Origin: Sesamum alatum | Lineage: Eukaryota; Streptophyta; Magnoliopsida; Lamiales; Pedaliaceae | DNA length: 64,000 bases | Direction of reading: 5' to 3' | Assembly (NCBI GenBank): GCA_034509735.1 | Contig: JACGWO010000012.1 | Span: 5,764,367 to 5,828,366 of the forward strand | Shown: positions 34,301 to 48,019 of the stretch, piece after piece | How positions within the stretch are numbered: position 1 is the stretch's first letter | How the letters are laid out: every line of letters starts with the position of its first letter | Translations under genes and position numbers: made by a program | The notes under the pieces: generated by a model | The model's database searches: none | What the model saw: only the letters and a program-made list of their open reading frames with translations | What the model was told of the DNA's origin: nothing

Positions 34301-37300
34301 TAATCAATGATCAAATTTTGTTTTAAGAATAATATTGGTTTTATAAAGCGTGTATTCCTCTATGATATAGAAAATATAGATGCCAACAGAATAATTTTTC
34401 TACCTGAACTTGATGGATTTTACAGTTGTAAAGCACATTACTTGAAACTGTCTAGTTCTGGTGATATCTTGTCCCTTTAGACTGGGGAATTTAGTAATTC
34501 TTACAAAAAGATCAGGTCAATCCTTATCCTTACATTTGGTTGCTTCCTTTTCAGTTTTTCGGGTTTTCTAGATCTTTTGACATTCGTATTGGTGTCAATT
34601 TAATTTATCTCCATCTTTTCTTTTTAACTAAAATTGATCATAGTGTATTTAAGCAAGTTCTGTGCAGTGGCAAAATAAGGTCTTGTACCTATCTTTCTGT
34701 TCTTCTTAAAGAAGCCCCCGGGATATTTTCTGCAAAAACTAGGACAAGAGAATGCATGATGATTATACCTATCCTTAAAATTTGGTATATGGCTATCTCT
34801 CTCCGGTTTTGCATTTCTTCTTGCCGTTTGGTTGTGGTGAATGCCTTTCAGAAACAAACTTACTTCTTTTCAGGAAATTTATTTTCTCTGCTTAGCTCTT
34901 AGTAGTTTTCTTCTTTCGGAATTTTCTCAACTGAATTTATGTTTTAGGCTCATGTTTGGTGAAGAATCTCGTTTGCTTGGTAATTGATGAGGCACATCGT
35001 GCTACGGGAAACTATTCCTACTGTGTAGCAGTCCGTGAGGTTTGTGACTTTACTGTTTCTACCTGCGTACTGAATTCTCTGTTGCAAAGTTCACTATATT
35101 GGCGATGAAATGTTCCGGCAAAATTTGATTCGATGAGTACTATGGTTAATTCTCCTTCTCCATATCCTTTTCAAATTTTTTCACATCCATTTCTAGTAAA
35201 CCTTGAAAATGATGAGTTTAGAATGTTTCATTTGAGCTGTGAGGAATGGATGATCTCTGAACCATCAAATTTAGCACAAGGCCAAAACTGAATATGACAT
35301 TTTTTTGGAGCTATATGTCGGGGTAGCACAGAGATTACTGCATTTCTAGGCCAATCACGTAGCTTTCAGCTTGATGAGAAACTTGCAGTCTGTAATTACT
35401 TGTCCTATCACTTCATGTATTTAACTGATACTATTGCATTGGTTTTGCAGTTGATGGATACTCCTGTTCAACTAAGAATATTAGCACTGACTGCAACACC
35501 AGGATGTAAGTACTCTTCAGGGCCCACCTATAGTTGATTTGATATTCTGCCTTTGTTGAAATGATTTTTATTGGTAATACAGGTAAACAGCAGACAATCC
35601 AGCATGTAATCGACAATCTTCAGATATCTACACTTGAATGCAGAAATGAAAATGATCCTGATGTACTTCCTTATGTGCATGAGAGAAAGATAGAACTAAT
35701 TGAGGTACTAATAACATTGTATAATTGCTGAATTCAACTCTATGAAATACATATGAGAATGTCAGAAATTCTGTTAGGTTGCTATGGGTGATGAAGCTGT
35801 TGAAATAAATAATCTGCTTCTGGAAGTTGTACGTCCATTCGCCGCCCGTCTGTGTGCATTTGGAGTGCTTCAGAAGAGAGATTTCCAGACAGTATGTACC
35901 CGTATCCTATTATTTAAAGCTTAAACAGTTCTCCGGTGTTCCACAGCTTTGCAGCCTAATTTCTAATTTAAGGTTTGCACATTTTCCAGCTCACCAGAAT
36001 ACATAAGTATCTGAGAAGATATAAGATGGAACACTTCGTATATCTATCTTTTAGTTGATCTCTCCATAGTAACAACTTCAGTTAGTATTCCACAGCTCAA
36101 AATAGCTGGATTCTAGTGTTGTTTACATTTTCTAGTAAGACGTCGTGTTGTTAAGTTGCAGCATGTTGTTTTTCATGGATACCGTATTGGAGAAGGCACC
36201 TAGTCCATTGATTAAATGTTAAAGGATACTGGAAAAAAGAGTGCAAATAGTTTATGTAAATTATACCTGGTTCAAACTGAGAGTTACTGGATCATAAGTC
36301 TATCTAATCTCATATTTAATATACGTCAGGGGGTGAATATAAAACTAGTTGGGATTTTGGGGGCTTGCTGTCTTAGAGGGCAGCTAATCCATTGCATAAT
36401 ACTTGAAATCCATCATGTTGCTTTATTGCTTATCTGGTTTAGAGAATATACCAAATTACTATCACGAATGGCATTGTCTGGTTAATTGTGATCAGGACCT
36501 TGCTTCTGTACCCACGCTATTCCTCTCTTCCCAATTGATAATTCTTTCTGGTGATGGTTTCTTGGTATAGCCAATCCAGATTGCAGTTTTGGGTTGCAGA
36601 AAACCTGTGCTAGCATATGATGTTTAAAAATGTTTATTCTTCCTAAACATCTATTCATAATTTGCAGTTGAGCCCCTGCGATTTGCTTAATTCAAGGGAC
36701 AAATTTCGCCAAGAGCCGCCTATGAACCTCCATCATACAAAGTATGGAGAAATTGAAGGTTATTTTGGAGTTCTTATAACATTGTACCATGTCCGGAAGT
36801 TGCTTTCAAGCCATGGAATACGACCTGCATTTGAGATGCTTGATGAAAAATTGAAACAAGGGTATGCCCTGTTTATCATCATATAGAGTTGTCTTTTTTT
36901 CATTTTTATTCGAGAATAGATGAGTTCTAAATAGTTGACTTTCTCTCAGAATATATTGGAAAATGTTGGAAAAATTACCAAAGGAATATTATCTGCAGAT
37001 ATTCCTGCATTTATACACAGTCATATATATGTTTAGCTATGAATGTCACTATAGTATTGGTCCCAGATCTTCAACTTTTAATTTGGGGTATCAACGCCAG
37101 TGTCTTTTAAAGTTGTCTATTGTTCTGACCTTCAGTTAGCTTGAGTGCAGGTCTTTTGCACGATTGGTGAGTAGGAATGAAGTTCTCTTGAAAGCAAAAC
37201 TTCTAATGCAGCAAACTCTCTCCCATGGCGCCCCCAGTCCGAAATTGGCAAAATTACTGGAAGTACTAATTGACCATTTCAGTATGTAGCATCATGACTA

Positions 37301-40300
37301 TTTTCTTTCAAATGACGGCTTTGTATTTCAATGTCATTACTATTACTTTCTGTCTGCGTCACTGATGAAGCTGAAATAACACCAGTCAGATGAAGTAAGA
37401 TAAGGAAGAGGACATGACAACAGAAGCATCTTTTTGCTTTTATTTTGAATTAATCTGTTTGTTGCGCGGTTTCAGCTAATATAGACTTGCTATGATTATA
37501 AGAGAATTGATGTGTCAAGCTTAGATTATCTGTTACGGAAACCCACGGACTAAGAAACCCCAGGGGAGTTTGCATGGCTATTTATTAGCCATGGTGTATA
37601 GGACTTAATTTCTCGGATCCAATGCCTGCATTTAAATTGTTTGTGTCAATGCCAGACACTTATTGGGGGGACTTAGGAACTGGCTTGTTAATATGCATCA
37701 AAATTTGTGTGTCGTGCAATTATTTAGCGAAATTAGCTATTCTGAAACTTCTGATTGCGCATCATACTATTGATATATCATGTAACACTACCCAATGGTG
37801 TTTAAAGAAATGAAGGCAAGAGTTCCATGTTTGTACCTGCTTGCTTCACCTCAGTATATCGTTTTGCATGAGAAAAATGCAGTCCTATTTACTTTGGAAA
37901 TTGTGTTACAGAAGTGAAAGATCCACAAAATTCGAGGGTCATCATCTTTTCAAATTTTAGGGGCAGTGTCAGGTGAAGTTGATTTTTGGTTGTTGGTATA
38001 ACACATATATCGCTGAATCAAAGTACAAGTAATAGTCGAATTATTGCTCACGGTAATGATTCAATGTCAGGGACATACTTAATGCACTGACAAATATTGG
38101 GGAGTATGTTAAAGCTACGGAGTTCATTGGACAAAGCTCAGGTATGTAGCTCATTCTCCTGGCCATTATTATTACACCTCCGTAATTGGATGCACTTAAA
38201 ATCCTTACACCATTGTTCTAAAAGTGGTTTGCCTGCATTGTCGTGGAGGTTTCTCAGTGAAACATGACCGAATAATCAGGAACCTGAAAGTTAAAAAGTT
38301 TGTAACTATACCCCTGCTTCCTTGCATGTGAAATTTGTTGCTGCTTCTCTGAAGATTTGCATACTTACTGTGATTTTTTCCATCTAATTTGGATGATAAG
38401 AAGGTAAATCAACTCTTGCTTTGATGAATCCATCTCAGTCTCCCATTAAATTGGGGGAGTGGGTAGGAGGTTTTATTTTTCACACATGATCATGGATACA
38501 AGAGATATGAGTAAGAATTGCACTTTCCAAAGGCCCAATGCACATCTAGATGAGATAAAATGCTAGACAGGATGAACAACCATTATTGGATCCTACCAAG
38601 AAAGAAAACTAGTAAAAACAGTATTTGGGTGGTAAAGTTTAGCATGCTGGTTTTGGTAAATTGTTGAATTGGTTGGTATTACTTTGTGACTCATTTTTTT
38701 TCTTTTTTTGAGGGAAAAGTACTTTGTGACTTCTCTTAGTTATCATTCTCTGCAGGGAAAACCTTAAAGGGACAATCACAGAAAGTTCAACAGGCAGTTT
38801 TACAGGTAATACTTTTTCCCATTTGCGTTGTCCCATTCTCAGTGGTTTATTTGACTTGTCTGTGTAGAAATTTCGGACAGGTGGATACAATGTCATTGTT
38901 GCAACATCAATTGGTGAAGAAGGTCTAGATATCATGGAAGTTGATCTTGTCGTATGCTTTGATGCTAATGTCTCACCTTTGAGAATGATTCAGCGCATGG
39001 GGAGGACTGGAAGGAAGCATGAAGGACGAGTTGATATCCTTTTCCTTCCTCTGAGTAGCTCTTTTGGGAGCTCATTTCTATTGATTTTTTTGCAGACCAT
39101 GCTGTTAGATACAAAACCATTGAGTTTTAAAGCCTTTCTGAATTAAATTCCTTAATAAGCTCACTAGTTTTAGCGTGTGAAGGCACAGAGTTGAAGGGTT
39201 ACATGCGAAAGCAAGCAAATAGCAAGGCTATTAAGAAGCATATGAGAAATGGTGGACTAAATAGCTTCAGTTTCCATTCTAGTCCCAGGATGGTAAGCTT
39301 TTTTTGCAGATTTCGTTCTGCTTCTCTAGCAAAAGCAAATTCATATATTTGTATATATGTGTGTGTAAATAAAAGTTGTGATTGTGATGTAGCTGGGACC
39401 TTGATGACTTGGTCTCATCCTTTACATTTGCAGGTTCCCCATGTTTTCAAACCAGAAGTGCAATTTCTTGAGATGTCAATTGAAGAATTTGTTCCTCGTG
39501 GAAAGAAAGTGAAAGATGATAACCCTGTCTCGTTGCCTGCATACAAAACCAAATTAACCGTTTCAGAAACAGATTTACTCGCCAAGTATTTTGCCTCTAC
39601 TGGAGAAATTGCTTGGAGACCATCTCTTATTGCCTTTCCTCACTTCCAGGCATTTCCTTCCCCTGTAAATAAAGTGGTACATTCATCTAGAACCGGGATG
39701 CTAATAGACACGATGCAACAGTTGCAAGGCTTAACATTTTCTGAAGACAGCAAGATTCTTTTGGCAGAGGTTTGTTTGTTAGCTCTTCCTGGAGTTCTTA
39801 TGTACTCCATTTCATATCCTCTGCGATTATTGGACTCATTATATGATTTCAGGATGAAGATAAATCAGATCATTGCTTGAGAGCTGAGGCAGTGGAGCCT
39901 CATTGTGAAATAAAAGAAGGTATGACTTCACAACGAATGGGGCCCTTACTTTCTGGGATTCACCTTGCAATTTTTGGATTACTTAAGGCTTAGAAATGAG
40001 AAAAAAAGGCATTCGCACCTTTCCGCTTTTCAGATTTCCACCACCACAAGATTGGAAACTTCACGGTTGCTTACCTACACATCAACATGCATCATGTCCT
40101 GAAAAGTTCTCTTAACATCTCTTCTTATTATGTTCCTCTTTTCGTTAGATGTTTCAGTGCCATGTCACTTTCTCGTGTCATATGCTCCATGACCAAAAAT
40201 GGTATGAGTTGTTCTCCAAAGGGTGGTTTGTTTGACATGTGATATATAATTGTATAACTGGAATGCTTGCATACATTTTTTAGTCTCAATTAATTACATA

Positions 40301-43300
40301 TGGAACAACAAAAGTGGCAACATCTTGTCCAGGACAAGCCGAGTTGCTGGATAAGGCACATTTCAAATACATTGTGCATTGCATAGCTAAATTGCTTGCC
40401 CTCTTTCAATATTTACAGTCAATTCAACCTGCAGTTAGCATCTCAACAATGTTAATGAGCATCTCTTAATCCTATTTCCATATGATTGACTTGAACTCAT
40501 ACTATATGGAAATGTGATTCTACAATTCTATATAGTTTTCTTGTTTAAACATGTTCTAGGTTCAGACCGCTCTAGTGATCATGCTGAAGAGAAACTGAAA
40601 ACAGAAGAACTGGAAACTGATAGAGAACTTCAGAAGATTGCTAAAGATATGCACATTGAAGACTTGCACAAACAAAAACCTTGCTTGCATACCTTCCTGT
40701 ACGATTCAGAGTTTGTATCGGTTGGTGATAATGGAGTCGTCCTGGTTTTATCATTACCACAACTGCCTGTGGAATCTAATTCTGAACATATAGATGGTAG
40801 CAGTATGGCTTCTGTATGCCATTTGATGCATGAGTCTGAAGATCATGAAGAGAATACCGTGCAAGCTAAAGATAATCCTTCTTCGCATCTAAGATCTCCA
40901 GAAATTCAGATTTTGGTTGATTCTAAGCTACACCACCCTGACATGCAAAAAGGGAAACTCTTGTCTGGGGCTGAGGAAATTGTTCACACCCCTGTTTCCC
41001 CCAGAATGCCCAAAGAAATGGATCTCGATGGTGAGGATCATAATATTGTGCATGATAAGAAGCTAATGCCGCTGGCTGATGAGTCAAGCAAAGATTTGGA
41101 AGATTCTGAGCTTAGTCCAAGACTGACTAATTTCATCAAAAGTGGAATTGTTCCAGAATCTCCTGTAAATGATTCTGGTTTGTATCTTCAAAAACTTTTA
41201 TGGTTATACCACTTCTTGCATACATGTATCAAAATCAGTGCTTATTTCTGCACTTTTGAGTGTTACAGGAACATGGAATGGTGACAGAGGTGGTGATTTC
41301 ACAAGTCCTGCTCTTGTTTCCTTCCCTAATTTGCAGACTGAGTTCTTCATGAACTCTTCAAAACATGATGCAAAGGCACTTCAAGATGTCTGTTCGAGTA
41401 AAATGGATGTCCCATGTTCGAGTGATAAGGAAATGCAAACACCTGAACTACAGTGGAATAATAATGCACCAAAAACATGCACATCACCCATTCCAGTTGC
41501 TGAAGAAATGCAAACTCCTTTTGCTAGATTGTCGGACGCAAGTACCAGCAAAGACTGGCTTTTGGATTCTGGAGTAAAGCCTGAAACAGTAGAGCAGCAG
41601 TGCAAATTCAGAAGGTTGCGCAAGCATGGAGATCTCAACCGGAGAATTCTTCCAGAATCCAAGGAACAAATTGAGCCGAGTAAAAAACTTAGAACTTCTA
41701 GGGGAACTGACTATCGTACTGCCACTAAACTTGTCCAAGGTAAACTCATTTGATTCTGTTTATTTGCAAATGACTTCATTGATACATCTGTCACGTCGTA
41801 CTGTTATCTGGGTTATTATAATTTTCTGGTATTTCCTAAGGACCAAGGATTGGTTATCCTGAAAAAAATGCTTGTCGAACTTGGTACTTTTACTGATATC
41901 CTGTGAAGAATCAGCTTTCTTCCTGAACACTTAAATTCTTCAGTATTTTCTTTGATTGCATTCAGGTGAGGAGAAGCGAGCAAAAGATGTCACGATTTAC
42001 ATTCAAGAAGAAGCAGAGTAAGTCCACAATCAGAGGTTGAACATTGCTAAATTACATGTTGGCTTGACTCAGAGCCAGAATAAGCCAGAGAAAACACATA
42101 CATTGTTTTCCTTTCCTCTGAAGTTCTGGATGTTATTCTATACTATTCTTCTCCTTGCAAATAGTATGTCGTAAAACATTTTTCTTGCCTGCTTTTTCTC
42201 TGAATTGGGCGTAATAGTTTTTTGCTCATACTTAATTGCGCAACCTGTTCAGGGTATCTTCAGAAGCTATGGCATCTGATGATGAGGAAGATGACCAGGA
42301 TAACAGTTCATATGAGGACAGCTTCATAGATGATGGTGCAAATCCTACATCAGCTGGTACACAAGCTGGTCTCAGTAAGACCGATATGATGGCAATTTAC
42401 AGGTTTTTAGTAAAGTTCACTGTCATCTCCTCTGTCTCTATTGTGGGGGGGGGGGGGGGGTGGCGGGCAGGGCCGACTGCATATTCCCTTCAGTAAAAGA
42501 TGCACTGGGATCAGAACATTCTTTTCCAAAAAAAAAAGAAAAAAAGTAGCTGAGTTGATGCATGAGTGAAGGCCTTCAACTTGGTTTTGGAAACGAAATA
42601 CTTTGCGAGTGTTGTACAGGTTCTCACAAGTGCACAGACAAGTAGATATATTCTTCCTATAATTTGAGTCTTTCACTAGCAAGCATACCTTATGTTACAA
42701 CGTTTGTGAAATTTGTTCCTTAAATTTCTTGATACTTTAAAAGCATTCGCACAATTCTTATGGGCAGTTGGAACTTATATCACATCCAATGGCAGGAGAT
42801 CGTTGCTCAGTCAATCTCCATTTCCAATATTGCCCAACTTTGCCACAAGCTCTAGTCCCGACTCTGTGGTTCAAAGTAGCAGGATGAATGAAAGTGGGAG
42901 CTCATCGAGTACAAAGCATGATCCCACTCCTCAAACTGGCTTACAATCAACTGCTAGGAACTCTCAGTCGGCATGCCTTAAGATCCCTTCAGAGATGGTT
43001 GACAGCAATCTGGAAAGCCGGAAAAGAAAACTGAGCTTCTATCAAGCTCAATCAGTACCCACAGTTAATTTAGACAAGGAGTTCTCATTAATTTCTGAAA
43101 CTTCAGGCAAAAACTCGGCCATGCAGATACAAGCAGAGAGGACGGTGGAAAACGGGGCCATATTTGAAGATGATGAGTTTTATGAAGGCATTGATCTTGA
43201 TGCTGTGGAAGAAGAAGCTGCTAAACTACTCAGGTACAAGACAGATTGTTGTACGCAGCAAACAGTGACAGTGTCTGAACCAATTCAACACAATGTTGGG

Positions 43301-43336
43301 GCTCTAGGCTCTCCCTCCTTTGATCTTGGGTTTTGA
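31337..43336 (+). CDS. FANCM: FANCM DNA helicase/translocase, 23 exons, frame break in exon 5
   Basis: FANCM remodels stalled forks and limits meiotic crossovers in the nucleus. Exons: 31337-31381, 31502-31892, 32698-32841, 33872-33954, 34064-34180, 34948-35039, 35451-35505, 35583-35704, 35778-35891, 36668-36861, 37151-37281, 37912-37972, 38071-38141, 38756-38805, 38868-39033, 39165-39292, 39434-39769, 39853-39919, 40560-41177, 41269-41739, 41966-42017, 42253-42402, 42796-43336. All phases agree except exon 5. Motifs: Walker A PTGLGKT, DEAH box [49 protein letters not shown]. The acidic, Ser-rich C-terminus shows no ERCC4 nuclease, as in plants. In exon 5 the T and A runs (34114-34127) leave the frame two bases out, giving TAG at 34160 after 253 codons; without the offset the protein is 1398 residues. 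Intron 15 is AT-AC. Confidence 0.9.
39034..39164 (+). other. U12-type AT-AC intron (FANCM intron 15)
   Basis: The donor is ATATCCTTTT (consensus ATATCCTT), the branch site TTCCTTAAT (39148-39156, consensus TTCCTTRAY), and the acceptor CTCAC at 39164, about ten bases after the branch. This joins GGACGAGTTG to TAGTTTTAGCG and reads GRVVVLACEG, which fits the conserved helicase C-terminus. The GT-AG alternative (donor at 39030, acceptor TTTTAG at 39174) would delete conserved residues. Confidence 0.88.
42445..42460 (+). repeat. G16 homopolymer in FANCM intron 22
   Basis: Sixteen consecutive G lie 43 bases after the exon 22 donor, on the transcribed-RNA sense strand. The tract could form a G-quadruplex in RNA or DNA; it is also a likely place for assembly error. 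Confidence 0.8.
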
Positions 43337-43574
43337 TTTGTTTTCAGGATCATAAAATAAATTAAGGATTACAAGTTATGTATAGTCCTTCCAAGATGGA
43401 ATGCTAAATGCAAATGTGTTTATTTATCATCAATAGTCTGCAGAAAGTTGTAGTGATGTAAATAGAATTGATTATTGTATATGAACATGCATTCTAAAGC
43501 AATTTTGATTTTTTGACTTGAGCTGAAGGTCTCTGATATCTTTTTCTTTTAAAATCCTCTGTAATATTTAATAG

Positions 43575-44340
43575 AGTTAATTGTACTTTGGTCTCCTCTA
43601 ACAATATAAATTACACTTTCTCTCGTACAAGTTCTGAAATTATATTTATACCTCTTTTGAAATTTTTTTGGTTACAATTAATCTCATTTCATTAGAATTT
43701 GGATAGAAAATGTTGATGTCAGTAAAAAAATTATATAGATTTATACTTTTATGGTTCATTCAACATTTTTCATTATATTTTTATACTTGTAAGGTGATAA
43801 GTGTAATAGATATAAAATCAAAAGGGTGTAATTGTAATAAAATTATTTTGAATTTTAACTATTGAATAAAACATAGCTTTTTATAAATGAAAAAATTTCT
43901 CATTGTTTTTGTACTTTTTTAAATTCATTTATATAGAGTGAGATGAACATCATTGTTATATCTATTTCTTGAAGCACTAGATCAGTACTCGAACAAAGTA
44001 TTTTTCAAAAATAGATGCAATAATAGTGTTCACCTCAACCCATGTACAAAGCAAACAAAACACCAAAAATTACTTAGTTTTCCCATTCATACTATTTTCT
44101 AGACTACAATTGGGGAACAATATTTTATTAAGTATAAAAATATTACTAGAAATATGTTTAATGAAGGGCAAAATTACAAATTCATATAATTTCTTTTCGC
44201 CGCCATCATTATTTTCCATCCAAATCCTAATGAATGAATTAATTGTAAACGAATTTTTTTTGAAAAGGGTATAATTGTAATTTTAAATCTTTTCAGAAAA
44301 AATAAAATTTCACATTTTCAAAGATGTCTAAATATAATAA
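43575..44340. mobile_element. Decayed MULE-like MITE of the 1997-2497 family
   Basis: The left end reads GAGTTAATTGTACTTTGG with later tracts AAATTACACTTTCTC and GAAATTATATTTATACC. The right side has GGGTATAATTGTAATTTTAAA and ends AATATAATAAACCC. Order and spacing match the family. Flanks TATTTAATA and TACTTAAAA agree at seven of nine bases, consistent with an old duplication. It lies just beyond the FANCM 3' end. Confidence 0.5.
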
Positions 44341-44689
44341 ACCCTACTTAAAAATTTGGCGAAAGAAGTGAGTTATATAATGAAGATTCTTCTTTTTATT
44401 TTGAGGCACTGGATTTGGTCTTCACCTATTTGGTGGCTCACAAGTTTCCTCCTGGCTACAAATGCATAACTCTCTCTGTCTTTCAAAATTCACAAGAATA
44501 TTTTTTCTTTTCTTCAATTTCAAACAAACGAGGCATCATCAGTAAACAGCAAAATACGATCCACAAGTTACATCCGACTCTACACATCTAAAAGGTGGAG
44601 TTAAAAAGTTAAACATCTTTTTTACAGAGGGGGAGATGAACACATCACTTCAGATACAGCTCAAGAGAAACTTCAAGCAACAACTTTCA
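44341..44689. other. Convergent 3' region between FANCM and the kinase gene
   Basis: About 350 bp containing the presumed 3' untranslated region of the minus-strand kinase gene. I see no further gene. Confidence 0.4.
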
Positions 44690-47600
44690 TTACTGCGACA
44701 TATAAGAAGACATGGCTCGTCTAAAGTCCAATGATTTTAGGGCCGAATCTGGGAACGGCTGACCACCGGCCAACCACAAGTTTCCATGATGAGGCAGCAG
44801 TACCTGCCGCTGATTGCTGTTTACAGCATCTTCTCCAACATCAGAAGAAACTTCTTTCTTGTTCTTCACAAATTCAAAGAACTCAGCAACTTGACGAGCA
44901 TACCTTCACGATTACACCAATAAGAATACAATGGTATAGATTGCACCATGCATGAATAAATAAATAGAACACTCTTCAGATCAGAGGATGCAATAAACAT
45001 TTCGAGAGAGCAACAAATGCAGGAATTGGAGATAACTAGGATCACACATGAAAATAAAATCCACACAGGAAACAGAGCATGTCAAAAGGACGAGGATAAA
45101 AGTCTTTAGAAACACTCTGATCAAGTACCAAAACAGATGCACGTTCCCTCAAGGATCCATTCAGATGAAGTTCATGAAAACTCCAGAACCATGGTGCATC
45201 ATGAAACAATTACATCATTATGATGGTTCTTTCATCACAGAATACACAAACCAAAGATAATATACTACAGTTTTTGATGCAGCATGTGAATATTTTCAAA
45301 AGTACATAATCAGTAAAAAAGGTAGAGTCAACATACTCTCGCTTGGCTTCTATGTCTCTGCTAAAATCAATGTCTGGCTCACAGTCAAGTACCAAAGCAG
45401 GAACCTGCTTATTGCCCAAAAAGGTTGAAAGTTTAAAGATCACAGACGACAATGAACAACCAGGATAACAGAAGAAATGAAGCACAGAACAATACCTTTT
45501 GGATGCTAGAGTGCATATGATCACCATCCAAATAGAAAACTCGATCCTTGATATTAGGATGTAAAGACCAGTCAACATCTTTTGGTAGCTTACTTACAGA
45601 CAGCACTCCATGACTTCCACTTTGGAAAGGGAAAAGCCAACTTTCATGCTTTTCATGCAAGTCCCGCAGATAATCAAGAGAGACTCCTCCCTCCTCTGCT
45701 CTCTTACGCAACATCATACGCTTGTGACAAGTATCAGGGCTAGCTCTAAGGTAGATAAAGCCGTCAGGAATAAGACCGGGTAAACTTGAAACAACAGGAT
45801 CAAACCATGAGTCATAAATGCTTATCTCCATCTCATTCATCCACTTTGCCTCATGAACAGCTCTCACAAAGACCTTTTTGTAAGAGTCATAACAAATGCG
45901 CATCAGTAAACACAAAATTAACTAATTTCTTTGTATACATAAGCTGGTGTTTTCACCCATTTTGCAATAATTGATTGTTTCAGGGAGCAGATTTATCTTG
46001 ATTAATTAGGCTCTACAGGTTCAAGAGTAGAATCAAAAGTGGGGGTATTTGTCCCATCTGCATTAATGGTGTAGCTGGTAACCTTCTGATGAATAGAATG
46101 CAGTGGGCAAGCTTGAAAGCAGAATACTTACCATTCTATCACTGAAAACACTCCTTTCCATCAGCCTAAGGGGTTTAATGCCACCTGATGACTCCCGCTC
46201 CTGCATAACTCTTGTCACAAACACATAGTTCTGGAATGTATAGGCATATCTTTCTGGCTCAGCATAAAATGCATCTAATATGTTAAAGTGGTCTGGACCA
46301 ACATTCTGCCACTTGTCAATTGGTTCAGGAACAACTTCCACAAGATCTCGAAGCTCAAGTGTTTCATTAGCTATTCTCTTCAAGAATGTGGTCTTCCCAA
46401 CACTGATATTCCCTTCAACACATAGAGTAATTCGCTTCTTCTGGGCCGGCTTCATACCATTCTCCTTCAGCTCGTCATCCACGCTCTCCTTAATAAATGT
46501 AGTTATACTCTCAGCATGGTTTTTGTGTATGATCCCAACAGAACTTTGTAAGAACTCCACCATTTTCTCACTGGATTTCCCGAAAAACTGCAGCACCATT
46601 CATACAAGTTTAGCATAGTAGACTGAGCTAAGTGTACAAATCCAAAATCACAAGTTCATGGTAATGCTCTTAGCTAACTATTTCAAAATTCGGAAATTTC
46701 GGCAACCTATTGCAAAACATATCTTTTTCTTTGAAAAAACGAAAGGGAGAAAGAGAAAAAGAACTAATTCTTATGTGCTGATCATAGGCAACCATACCGG
46801 TAAACCGTATCCAAAAACAAACCAACCTCAGGCCACAACACGCAACAAATACACCTCAAACTAAGCCTGCATATCAACAGCAATAGTCCAGCCATTAAAC
46901 AAGAAAACATTTCAACCTTCTCTTTCTCACATTTTCAGTAACAGTTAAGCCCACCAGAACAACCACTAAACTCATAACAAAATTAAAGATTTAACATTAC
47001 TAGCGGTCAGAAACAGTCCAACTTGCCTAGATAATTCATACATTGACAAAACAATATACTCTCCTTACCTTATCCTTATAGAGCTGTTTGAGCTGAGCTA
47101 CACCCTCAAAGCCTTTCTCCACTAGCTTTCTCAAATTCCTTGGCCCTACTCCCGGTATTGTCAACAAATCAGGGTTCCCGACCACCACAGCCCCACCACC
47201 TCCGCCGCCACTCCTCTGCCTCCTCTGCACCCTCGCTTTCACATTTTCCACATCATTCCCTCCTTCACTTTCTGTTGCCACAGACAATTCACCGCCGCCC
47301 TCCTTATCCGAGTTACCGGCACGCGTACCATACCAAACTCTGTACGGCGCAGCTAAACTACCATAACTACTCTCCTTGAAAACCAGCCAAGCCCTGGACG
47401 GCACCGTACTACCACTATTCTCAACAGAGCAACTGCAGGGACGGAAACTAGAGGGTGGCATTTTCACAAGCCCGAGGCTGTGCACGGCGGCGGCGGAAAA
47501 GGGGTTTCTGGGCTTGTGTATAGGATGAGTGTGAGGCTGTCGGAGAGCGGCAGTGGAAGAAGACATCTTCTTGGGAGGCGCGGTGGAAGGAGCAAGCGAG

Positions 47601-47698
47601 AGAAAGGCAGAAGTGTAGAGGGGTAGAGAAAGAGGAGGATTAGCGGATAAAATAGGAGGGCCAGAGGCAGATGGGCTTCTCCGCAGCAGCTTCTGCAT
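44690..47698 (-). CDS. dNK: Deoxynucleoside kinase (P-loop), five exons
   Basis: Exons on the minus strand: 47698-47069, 46587-46132, 45873-45496, 45404-45337, 44903-44690, all GT-AG, giving 581 residues, close to the single Arabidopsis deoxynucleoside kinase. The N-terminal 100 or so residues are Ser/Pro/Arg-rich and look like an organelle transit peptide. A helix-hairpin-helix-like motif follows (LLTIPGVGPRNLRKLVEKG). The kinase has Walker A CVEGNISVGKTTFL, VPEPIDKWQNVG, YTFQNYVF, the ERS motif (LMERSVFSDRM), DGFIYLRASPDTCHKRM, and a lid region RKRAEEGGVSLDYL. The family phosphorylates deoxynucleosides for dNTP salvage, mainly for organelle DNA and repair. The MSSSTAAL methionine downstream could be a second start. 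Confidence in the family is high; substrate range is inference. Confidence 0.88.
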
Positions 47699-47756
47699 AA
47701 TTATGGAGCATCTCAGAACCAGAAACTACAGATGAAAACTTGACATAAACTGTATG

Positions 47757-47766
47757 TATATATAAG
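47757..47766 (-). promoter_or_regulatory. Candidate TATA box of the deoxynucleoside kinase gene
   Basis: Minus-strand CTTATATATA lies about 60 bp upstream of the first ATG. This is a short distance for a leader, so it may instead be chance, with initiation further upstream. Confidence 0.3.
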
Positions 47767-48019
47767 TGTAAGTATAGTTATCAGTGTGTGATTGTAATGG
47801 ATTAATGGAAGGAGGCGGGAGAGGGAGAATTGAAGAGGGTTTGTTTGCTGGGCTTTGAAGAGAAAGAAAGGGTTTTTGGGGAGTAGAGAAAAGGAGGGGA
47901 TTGTGGTTTTTAGGGTTCAAGAAATGCAGTATTTGAAAACAATATTTGTCTTATTTTTTGTCTCCAATTTCAGTCCACTACTCTCATCTTATAAGGACAA
48001 AAAATAATTAAGTTAGTGG

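Noticed and set aside
39022..39174. GT-AG reading of FANCM intron 15 (donor GTTGAT, acceptor TTTTAG)
   Set aside because: It would remove residues of the conserved GRVVVLACEG block; the U12 AT-AC sites fit the consensus and keep the block.
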